Source: Litoditis marina
Lineage: Eukaryota; Nematoda; Chromadorea; Rhabditida; Rhabditidae
Reading direction: 5' to 3'
Assembly: GCA_964036275.1 (NCBI GenBank)
Contig: OZ038435.1
Location: forward strand, 30,485,521-30,549,520
DNA length: 64,000 nt
Under the pieces are notes generated by a model, which worked only from the letters and a program-made list of their open reading frames with translations, was not told the DNA's origin and searched no databases. Made by a program: the position numbers and the translations under genes. Of the stretch, positions 1-12,200 are shown in pieces; the first letter of the stretch is position 1, and every line of letters starts with the position of its first letter.

Positions 1-249
1 GTACACTTGTGAACTAGTCCATATCGCCATATATTTATCTAAATTCCTCGAAATTCCATTTTAAAACAAAATAAAAAATTTAGACCTATCCTAATCAGAA
101 AAAGTTTTTTTGTGAAGTACTAACGTAGTAACGGAAGTATGTTCTATAAAGTTTACCCGCATGAACTGTAGAATCTCGAAGGGATGCACAAAACCCAAGT
201 ATGTCACGAAACAATATTCCGAACTGAGATTAATGAAAATTGATCGAAC

Positions 250-3200
250 CTTTTTCTTTTCATTATCCAGAAATAAATTCAGCGTCAAATTGGCATCATC
301 CTTTCGATGAATGCTGGCCTCAACATCGGGATCAACAACCTGAAGATAGATTAAAACAGGTAAAACGACTGGTTGGTAGTATATATCTGAAAACAGAAAT
401 CCCGGAACACAAGTGACCCTTAAGAAGAGCCAGTCTAATCAGCAAAGTACAGAAGACTCGTGCAAAGTACAGAAAACATTACCGATGTGACTCGAGGTTT
501 CAGACGATACTTGATATGCATGTGGGTTTCCCAGCTACAACCACATTCCGTACACTTTCCACCATAGAACGCAGCACAACTTGTCAGCTGCCTATTGGGT
601 ACGACTTCAGCCTGAAAATAAGTTACATTAGAACGACGTTCAAGTTGATCATCGAAATATCACAAGAACCGATACTACCTGGGTTGAAAGCAAACGTGTC
701 ATACAAGAAACGTGTGTTCGTGCTCAGTTAATGTTTATCAATCGGTAAAAAGACGTGATCAGACAAAAACTTTATTTTTTCTCTATGAGTTTGAGTTGCC
801 ATAGCTTTGAGAGTAATATATTTTGAACACGTGGAAAACAACAGGAATGAATGTCAAGAATTGACTCATTGGAACATTTGATTCTAAACGATACCTCCAC
901 TCCTGACAAATGACATTTTTGGTGACAGATAGTTTTGTACTTGGTGTAAAGGGCACTCGACTCAGGACTGATCTGCAACTCTTCCACACAAGAACGAGAA
1001 GTACACACTGTCTGTGGTTCATCCAATTGCTCAGCCATGAGAATAGTCTAAAAGGATAAAGTAAATATTCACAGCTAGTTATTTGATTGAATAACCATAT
1101 TTTCGAACCCTGCGAGACGCGTACTTCAGACATACACCAGTAAATTGTGACTATTCTACAAAAAGGTGACCGTTTTCTCAATTCTCATCCAAATACGTAA
1201 AACATCTTAAATCGATTTTTCCAATAATTGCCAAAAGTAGACCGTTTTTCCAACTATTAGGACTATCCGGAAAATTTTACTGGAGTATAACATCATTCAG
1301 ATATCACCATCATTATCGATCAGTAAACAGTTAATTCAAGTACCTGATGAACGTGGAGTTGTCCTCTCAGGCTGAGTCCAGCCTCTGCATTTCGTAAAAT
1401 CTGGAAATAGCAAAAACATAATACGAAAAACATTCGCACGATTTGACAGTGCACCATACATGTACGTAAGTGAAAACGTTTCTATCGCTCGTAGCGTGAA
1501 ATGCCCACAAACACTTGATGATCAACTAAAGCAACGAATGAAATACCGTGTCAGTCTTCTCCTCAATCATCTGCTTGTTGACTAGCTGCGTCTTGACCAT
1601 TTCTCCCAATGGCCTTGCCAGCGCAACGATCAGCTTCCGAGTATTGTTGAGACTGAGAGTATCACGAGTGGAATGAACGGGAAGTTGAACGATGCTAGCC
1701 ATCAGCCTGAGAATAAGACAGAGATAGGACACGTAACAACTAAAACTCTAAGAGAGATAGTTTTCCTCGGTGATAACTATAGACGATGCGCAATGTGATT
1801 GTCTTTTTTCAAACCCGGTAACTTAGTTAAACAATTGGGAAAACGAATTTTCTTGAGAAGGTTTTATATAGCCAATTGATCACGCCTACTATCGGATTCA
1901 CTTTACTTCTACCAATCAAATATCACCGAATGAATGAAATCAAACTCACTTTTCCGTCTCCTGTACAGACTGTTTCCAGCTGGCAGCAAAGTTGTCAATA
2001 TCCGTCTCCGAGAATGGAAACTTTTGCCGCAGAGCACATAGAAAACGGAAACTCTCATTGTCGAAACAGAACACCGTGGACCTGGAGCAATATTCATATA
2101 CGCTTGACAGCTTTGCAGACCTCAACTTCTACAACTCCCTGAATGGGCAGCGATGACGATTTTAGGACCGTCCTACTCTGTGCTTGTGAATTCATTTATA
2201 CCGACCATTTACAAACCCATCTTTGGTCTCTACGTTTCGTACAGCTACAAATTGAACACAATTTCAGCATAACCAGTTCGAACCTTTGTCGCCCAGGAAA
2301 CGACTGCCTTCTACGAGCTGAGCCAGAATTCGGTACTTTCACGAGAAATGATATACACATTGAACTGGGAACCAATAAAATAAACCGTCTTGGATGGAGA
2401 AAAACCTACTTGTTGATGGGAATATCCACGTTCGTCTTGTCCTTTAAGATCTGTAGATGATGTCTGAGAGTTGGCAACGTGTCTCCTGGTTTGTAGAGGG
2501 TTCCACGAGTGTTAGTGAAACAGAATAGGATATTCTTGCTGGCGGACTTGTGAAGATGAACCAACAACTCATCAATACAAAAGCGGAAGGCGACAGTCAA
2601 ACGAGCGGTATTCGGCTTGATAAGAATACATACCGCGTGAAGTTCACTGAAAATTATGGCAAATAGTTCCATGCAATGTCCCACATACAGACAATTGAAG
2701 ACATCGCGAGATGTCGAGATTAACTTTGGTCTTTTAGATGGAAAAGAGATTGGGTGAAGCCTCTTTTCGTGGTGGGATATTTAATTTCGTGTCTGACCCT
2801 TCCCGAAATGTCTGAAACTTTCAAATATTCTTCCCACTATGCACTATTAATGCAATTTAGCGTGCAGCCACACTACAGGAAAGTTGTCATGCCAACCAGA
2901 TAGAAATTGAAGAAAAAACGAACTCTATTGGGACACATCGGGACCTTTTTTATGCAAAATCATGCGTTTCCACTATCGTACAACGAAAACCGGGCTGTTT
3001 TCTGTAGGATAGTCAGTCAACCTTACCATAATGTGTGTAGTAGCTTTGCACAAACTCAGATGTGAGCATTCAAAAACACGCCAAATTCAGATTAAACAAG
3101 GACGATGAATCAATCCTAACGCTTCGGTCCTTTTAATTGCAATACATTTTTCCATTGCAGTTTAAAGGACTGATGCGTCGTGATTGGTCCACATATTCGT

Positions 3201-6200
3201 CCAACTTTAAGTATTCATAGATGAATATTAATCAGAAACCAAAAAGTAATCAAGTAGAAAAAATATCTGACCTATATTTCGAGATGAAGGATAGGATTTT
3301 GTCGAAGTTGATCTTGTCCTGATCTGGTCCTCTCGTATCCCCAATACCGGGGGTGTCAATTAGACGAATCTTCTTCTCTTGACCAGCAGAACCACATGAG
3401 AAAACATAGGCCTTAGCATCCTAAAATCATAGATGCGATACACCGGGTAGCTGGAGAGGATCCTTAACTTTTCCTTAAACTGAGATGGTGGGACCCACAC
3501 CTGCTCCGCGATCTTTGCAGTTATTGCAAAAACACCTAGCGAGGACCTATAACTTTCGTCGGCTTACACATGCAACCGAAAAACAACCCGGTTGTTTTTG
3601 TGAGCAAGTGCTGGTTGCTTCGAAGTGCAACCGGGTTCCTTTTGAAAGGCAACCAAACTTGCCTACAGTAAAAAACTTGTATTGTAGAGAGATTTTGATT
3701 GCATTTGAAAGCAACCGCATGATGTTCTACACCAGCAACCAGGTTCATTTTTGATTGCAAAAGACTTATTTTCTCAAAAGGATTCACTAGCAAAGTAAGT
3801 TACCTGCGTGGCGGACTGCCCAGCAAGAGTGTTTTCATTGGAACCTCCATTCTTCTCAGCCCAAATAGTCGATTCACAAGAGATTCTGTGAGATTTGAAC
3901 TGGAAAGCGAAAACATATTCACTTGATTATCTATGGATGAGAAAATAATGTGGGAGATCAGGTAGAAAGCCCTATCTCACAAGGGATCGGGTATCTCGCT
4001 AAGCCTGTCAGGTGGCCATAAGCCGGATGACCTGTTAAACCATTTTGTATTAACCCCCTATGCAATTGTAACCCTTTCTAACAAATGTATATTTATTTAT
4101 TTATTTTATTTATTCTACACAAAATGTGCAACGGGACAAATTGGAAAAGAGAGATAGATCGATGACTATTGAAAAAGAAGAAATGCTCAAGGCTCCAACG
4201 CATATTGAGAGGACCAAGTGGTTAACGAAAGGGTTAACCAGGCAATCCGGTTAATGGTCACCTGCTAGAGATAACGGAATACCGGATTAAATACCAAATT
4301 CGCCGCTAGGAGAGAATCATTAAATTCAATATAAACCTTGCGTTGCGAACAATTGAGCTGGAATATCGAAAGGAGAAGACCGATAGAAAATCGTGGATAT
4401 CCATGAAGAAAAATGTTCATATGAACTCACCTGATCGTCCGTCAAAGTGAACGCAGAGTCGATGAGTACTTCTACTCCTCCATCCAAAGCCTCTTGCAAC
4501 GAATTGTACTTCAAGTAATTGACGAGACCATTGATGAAGGTAGACTTCCCGACACCCGTCTCTCCCATAACCAGAATGTTCAGATGATCCGACTTCCTGG
4601 AAGTGATAGGATATGTGAAGGCATGGTTTATTGGGAAACATTTTGGTATTAAAAAGTGTGAATTGAGAAATTATGAATACGGGGCCTATCGGCATATAGA
4701 CGTTAAAAGCCCGAAATACCTAGGTAACTTGACTCCACGCAGGTGGTTTCTAAGATTTCTTTTCTTTATATTATTTACTTAAGCAATTGTATTTATTAAT
4801 AACCATTTATTCTATCTCTCTTCCCGATTCTTAGAAATCCCTGAATGCTGAATCTCACTTGTCGATACTTGGACGAGTTCTTGGCAGATCAGTGGGAAGA
4901 TTGGTGTGATTGATGAGAATACTCTTCGGAGGCATACCATAGGTACTAGGCCTGGATAAAAAGGTCGAATTGATGAAGAACACCAAGCTACTTGATGATG
5001 CATAATCGGCAAACATAAAACTGAACAGTTACAGCTGAGTGTATATACACCAGCTTCTTGGACACAAGACGGTTATTTCACAAGGCAAATATGGAAGATA
5101 TGGAGACCACTTCATGCCTATTTTGAAAGAAATAGGCCAAAAAAACATCAGTTTCCAAAATACAACAAACTCACTGCGGCGCCGTGTGGTTAGGCCAGGC
5201 AGAAACATTCTCGATACCGATAGATGGCGAAATTGGTTGTTGTACAATATTATGATCGGAAACCACAGTAGAGCTGGAGCTGAAACAAGAAATACCGAAA
5301 CTAAACATACACCAACTATACACATGACCGAGTGGGCGAGTGGTCAAGTGGTTCGTGTTCGGCTGTCGCTGCACCTACCTGGGTTCAATCCCCGCGGTAT
5401 CTATCTGGCTGACCGCATGAGCTGACAACAGGTTTCACCCATGCACCTCTCTACCCCCTCTACCGACCACCCTTCTACTGATAACGTGATTTTTGTGTAG
5501 TTGTGTAATTCTACGTGAAGTAATACATGAATAAAATAGTTGTCGTGAAAGATTATTATCATTACGACCTGATGAACAGCGAGAGTGTTGAAGTGACGTA
5601 TTGTGTTCACTAAAAGATCTTTAACGAATATTGAAAAGATACCTTCTTGCAAAAGATTCAAACGGATCGTTGCTTTGACCAAATAGAATGGACCTGAAAA
5701 CACCAACACCCTCAAGCATATTTTAACAAACACCCGGTGTTGGTATTGTGGTGACAAATTTGCGTTCACAAATTTCTACAGGTCTGAGGCAGAAAGAAGT
5801 GCCAAACTCGCCAAATTATGCTGACACAATATATTAACGTTTACGAAAACTAAAGGAGAACCAATGCACGAACTAAAAAGACTTGAGTCAAAATATTAAA
5901 AAAAAAACAGTCTACTGTATCGCTGAAAACGAGAAATTTGTTCAATTTTTGATGCAAAATATTTAGTTTTCATGTGTTTAAATATGTGAAACGGACTTCT
6001 TTCTGTAGAATAGTCGAACTCGAACCTTACTGAAGTGTGGTCTCAGCCTTTCAATAATTAGCATAGGATGCCTATGGTCAGTTCCGGCACTAGCTAGCTT
6101 TCAGTATACAAACCGAACTCACTTCGTGGCCGTGTAGCGTGGCTGAGCAAAAACCGTCTCGACACCTACAGATGGTGAGATGGGTTGCTGTGGAATAGTG

Positions 6201-9200
6201 ACATGTTGATCGGAAACTGAGGTATATCTGAAAGCAGAATGCAAGATTAATATAGATTAAATTTCGTTCGCAGTGGCAAATGTCGACGGTGAACTCATCC
6301 ACACAACAGTAATACGTGACGATTGGACGAAAAGGAGTCGGTTTTTAGATTCCAATACGTAAACCTTTATGGATTCGCATCAAAAATAGATGAGTTTCAC
6401 TGATTTTGGCGAAAAAAATCCGTTTTTGCATTTTTTTCCGAATATTAGGACAACTACTGTAGTATGCACTCATCATATCCTCAATAATACTGATTCCGCG
6501 ACAACTCGTCCCCGTGCGTCGCGTGTGCGACAACTCGTCTCTCATGATGCGACAACTCGTCCCCAATGTTTTATACCAAAACTGGCTGAAAACTGGGTTT
6601 CGAAGTGAAATTATTTGTTGTAAAGTTTAATGCTTATTATAGAATACAAATTAACTACAAATATATTCAAAAAATTGGTTTATTCATCATACATTCGAGA
6701 GAAAGCACGACATTAACGAGAATTTTGATTATCATAGCAAAATATGGCCTATCTTTGTGATTTTCAATTTTTTTCCATTTCTGAACTTACAATACAGTCT
6801 CTCCCATAAAATATAACCTAGTCACTACTTTTATTTGTAAGTTTTGAGCTAATTTGAGGATATTTTGGGCTAGGGACGAGTTGTCGCTGCAGCGGGGACG
6901 AGTTGTCGCACGCAACGCGGGGACGAGTTGTCCGTAAACGATAATACTAGCTCCGCACCGTACCATGACTGATCACCAGGACCAGTAACTTGGATACACA
7001 CATCAATGAAAACTAAACCTCTCGTGATAGATAAACTTTAATGTCACCTCAAACGTCAGATTGAAATTGGAATCGTATAAAAAATGTACATTCAGCACCA
7101 AAAAACTGAAATGGGGGAACATTCTTGTTATGTTAAGATACCTTCTAGCGGGGGATTCACTCGCGTCTTTGGATCGACCGAACAGATACGTATTGGGCCT
7201 GAACAGTGAAGAAATTAAAACATAAGAATTTGAAACTGGAGTGAAACCCAAAATTGAAAAACTCTACCGGGCAATTTTGAGCAGCTACATAAAGTTAGTT
7301 AGTGTTAGACGTACAACACAAGCAACTGAAAACTCACCCGAATGAATGTGATCCAGAAATCTGAACATGGCTGTTCAAACTTTTAGGATCATTTTGCTTC
7401 GTCTGCCCATTTTCCACAGATCCATAAACTTTTTCTGGTCTCCTGAATTATACGATGTCATACCGGTTTCAACAATGTTCCAGAACTGTTGTCCAATCGT
7501 GTTACTAGAGCCGTGGTTTTCAGACAGAAATTCTATCTTCAAAAAAATTGATTAAAAATTGTGCATGCACTATGCTTATATAATAACAGACAATCACCAT
7601 CAGAATACATGAGCTTGTACTCACAGAGAAGATGCAGGTTTCTGGTTGCAGTTTGTAGCATTGTTCTTGTACATAGAAGACTTGGTGGCTTCCGCATAAC
7701 TAGGCAGCTTTGGATATTGTACACCAGTCAATATATCATCACTTGCTCTGCAATGTGAATATTGAACATGTTCGTGATAAAAACAACAGCTCAACAGCTG
7801 GAAATTCTGACTCGATCTGTATCACGATACCACTGTCTCCTGAGAAATTGTAATTAAATAAGCAAAACTAGGTTAAAAGAAATCAAGTTAACTAGGATGA
7901 AGTTAATAAATAAATGATTAAATGAATTAAAAGTAATAAATACTATCTATGAAGTTAATATTGACTAAGTTTAAAATAAAATACATCGTTTCGGCCTCAC
8001 CACCTTTACGATGTCTTAGGGTCAGTGGTCGAGGCCTCATCAGAAGATAAGCCACTGACCCAGTACAAAGAAATTCAATTAGTAAAACATTACTTAAATA
8101 CTAGATCAACTAATTTTTTACATGTTACAATAAAACTATTTCTGTTTTAAATAAACTACTTTAACTCTTATTCTTAAATCCTACTTCTAGCCATCCTAAT
8201 GTGCTAATATTATAAAGAAAAAGAGAAGAAGTGTGATTGTGTTCTGTTTCGTCTGCCTTATTAAGTGCCGCTGTCACCTTTTCCCGCGCAAAGTGTATGT
8301 AGTTTGATCTATTAGAAGGATATCGTAGTCACCGATAGTTCCAAAAATTGTCAAAAATGTGCAATAGAATATAGTAGTTCGTAATTATGTCATGAAATAA
8401 TTATTTGTGATTCATAATAATGGACTTTTTATGATTTATAAAAGTATATATTTCTTTTTTAGGGTATTTATTAAGTATGTGGGTGTTACTTTGTAATACT
8501 CTTATACATCTATTATAGATAACTTGTGTAGGAAACTTGTTGAATTCAAAATCTTTAATGATGGCTTCTACTCTTTCGAGAAAATAGTTAACTTCACTGC
8601 AACATCTACTAAATCTAATAATTTCACCTTTAATGGTATTCAACCCGATACTTGTAGGAATGTTAGAGGTGAAGTGAGGATATCTTCTGATTTTGAAGTT
8701 GTAGTCGTCAGTCTTGTTATATAGCTTGCTTACTATACTGTTGCTTTCTCTATTTATCATTAATGTTAGATCTAAGAAATTGGATTCATCATTTGTAATA
8801 TTTGTTTGTTCAATTTTCAGAGCTTTATCATAGATTTTACTAAAAGTCTCTTTCAAGTTATACTGTTCATTTGGTTTATAAATCTGCAGTAAATCATCCA
8901 TATAGCGGTATGTCCTGGTTTTGTGAATATTGAATAGATTTTGATGACTCATCACAAACTTATATTCCATAGAGCACAGTGTCAGATCAGCTATGAGAGG
9001 GGAGGCGTTGTTACCTTGAGGGATTCCAGCTATTTGTTTATATATTTGGTTACCATAATTAGCAAAGCTGTTGTTGAGAATATATTTCAATAAGTTTATT
9101 ACATTATCTCTAGAATAGCTTCTAGCTTGTTTCAAATTGGACATGTCTCTACTATAGTAGGTTTTATTGTTATTTACAATAATGTAAGTGCCAGCTGATC

Positions 9201-12200
9201 CTGCATTCTTATAGCACAAGGAAACTATGTCTGACAACTCTCTTATTACAATATCATGAGGTAGACTAGTGAATAAACTTGTAAAATCAGCTGTGAACAA
9301 GTTATCGTTGTTTACTTTGAGATCTCGTAAATCTTGAATTATTTTTAAACTGCTATCTACAGACCAAAATAGTTTAATGTTATTTCGTGTTTCGATAACG
9401 CTGCAATATCGTTGGAAATGATTTCGAATATGTTTCAAGATTTTTTGTAGTTGAATTGACAAGTCTCTGAGACTGCTTGTCTTGGCTCCAGTTATGAATC
9501 TGCATTTTATGGGATACTTGTGTAATTTCGGAATTCCATATATGTGTGGTATGCTCAAGGTTGTAGTGTAGTTTAATCTCCAGTTAGTGTTGGTAACTAT
9601 GTGTCTATTAATTATGCTGTGTTCGTTTTCATAGGAATATTTGGAAAATGTTTCATTGGTTGATGTATTGTTAAAATATCCCATTTCTTTATTAAGTATT
9701 TGAACGTATAGTTTCTTGCATGTGAATGCATAGTTTGAAGTAGCTTTATCAGTGACTGTAACAATGTAATGTTTATGAATTTCTTTCACTTGATTTTTCC
9801 AGTTCGAGTGAGTACGTTGTTCTAGTGGATATAATCTTAGTTTCTGCTAATGAATACGGAAGATCTTCAGGGAAAATAAACGTGTGAAAATAGGGATAGG
9901 TTTAACATCATATAGTTATGCCTATCATGAATATGACATTCTCCAACCTCTTACTACCGAATATGTTCACGAACGTAAGTAACACCCTGAGAACAATATA
10001 GAGCCGGGTGCCATCAACAACCGCATTCCCGTAAAGAGAAAGAGGGGGTTCTCTAACGAGAATAAATGTAAATTGGGCTGAGAATTTAAATATGCGATGA
10101 TACCGTGTGTGTATGCATCAAATATACACGACAAGCACATGTTTTGTTTTACCCCGAGATTGTAGGATAAGGAATGCTAGAACATAGAATCTACCTGTGC
10201 GCTTCATTTGATAGAGACTTGGTGTCAACTATGCCATTAGACTCGTTCGATGGGTGGTGTTGATTGCCGGTAAACTGATCATCGATAAGACTCTAGAAAT
10301 ATCACTGGATAGAAAACGGTAAAGGGGGACAGCGCATTCATATGATGAAGATAGAAAAGACAATGAAGAAAAGAACCCATTCAGGTATGACTAGAAGTCT
10401 ACCAGTCAACTAAACATATTCTATAAACAAAGTAACAAAGTCAACTTACTGATCTTTTCCATTGCGAAAATCTAAATCACCGAGAAATCATCGTTCATTT
10501 CAAAATTCAATTCGGGTGAGAAAACGTTTACGGACCACTCGTCCCAGCGTTGCGTGCGACAACTCGTCCCCAGCTTAAAATTCGCTCAAATTAGCTTAAA
10601 ACTTACAAATTCAATTAGAGACTAGGTTATATTTTATACTCAAGACTGTGGATAAACTTAAAGATAGAAAACAATTGAATATAACAGAGATACATCATAC
10701 TATTCTATAATTATCACTATTTTCTAAAATGCATCGTTTCTCTCAAAAACGTGATGATTAAATCCATTTTCCGAACGTTTCTACTTACTACAGTTCATTT
10801 GTATTCAATCATAAGCAGAAAGCTTCACAAAATGTATTTTCACTTTGAAACCTAGTTTTTAGCTGGTATTGTGATAAAACATTGGGGACGAGTTGTCGCG
10901 GAATCGAAGAAAATATTCACCTTCTCATCCTTCCATTTCCGATAATATCTGTGAGCCCGAGGATTGCCACGAAATAGCTTCTCCAAACTGCGCATATCGC
11001 CAGCGCTTAGAAAGAGTTCAGCATCTGCTCGCTTTGTATCATTGAGATGAATGAGGAAAACAGCAGGATCCGGAACCACTGACTGCTACAACAACACAAT
11101 TAAACATTTTATACTTAAACAAATAAAAAAATGTGGTTTATTATTTATTAAAGATATGAACATCTTCATCATTAAGATTGAACTGATAATCCATCAACAA
11201 GTATTTATTTATTAAAAATATGAACATCTTCATCATTGGGCTGAATGAAAATCCCTCAACAAATCAATAATAAAAGTTTATATTGGCTTATAATTGAATA
11301 CATTAGATACTTGTACAATTGTATTCAGTCGGATTGCAGTAAGCTGAATATCACCTGATATTGGTTCTTCTAAAGAACTCCTTCACAGCGAAATGGGCAA
11401 ATGACAAATTTCCCCGGGATAAGTGGAAGTGCGCTCGTGTTTCAAATTGTTGTGTTCATTCGGGTTTCCGGACACAACAAAAAATCACTTACTGTGAGTA
11501 CTGGGTTGTTGCCTTTCTGCGAATAACCATTTAGCGTATCGTCCGACTTCGTAGAGCTTTGCTTGCCTCGCTGGTCACTTGTCTTCGTGTCATCACTTAC
11601 TACTTCGGTATTCGTCACAGCCTGAAAACATCTCAACACTTGATCAAGACAAGTGGAAGGCTATAACCTTACACTTGTCTTGGTGGGGGTTGTATAACTC
11701 AGCTAACCCGCGAACCGACACTATCCCAATAGAGAAAAAACGAATTGAAGCGTCGGCTGGATATTTTGTTTCGGAGACAGATCGGTGGCGCGGGGTTATT
11801 CAAAGGAGGCTTCAAGGAAAACAACCATGCAGTTAAGATGAACCCATGAACTACAAATCGCCTAGCTACATTGCTTTCGCTATTAGAACTGATAAAAAAC
11901 TGTGATAATAGCCCGTGTACGAAAAATATTTCATCCATATTACGACGGCGCGTGTAGTTCTCACGTGCTTTTTTGCCAACATGTAAAATCCTTGGAAATG
12001 TTTGTGTTTTCTCTCTGATTGAGTTCTTTTTTCGTCCCAACAATCCTTCATAGTCTAATGAACCTGCAAAGGGAAATGGGTACACTTTAAACTACTTCAC
12101 GACAAGAAGTGAAGTTGTGAAGTAGCTGAATAACCTTGAAATATTCGATATACAATAGGGTTGTTAGAATTGGAATTGGAATTGATAGAATTGAGATAAT

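Noticed and set aside
7330..7385. Extra gene A exon near a GTGAGT donor
   Set aside because: A-rich acceptor, and the required frame hits a stop codon.
8524..8724. Plus-strand frame opposite the reverse transcriptase
   Set aside because: Shadow of the RT frame.
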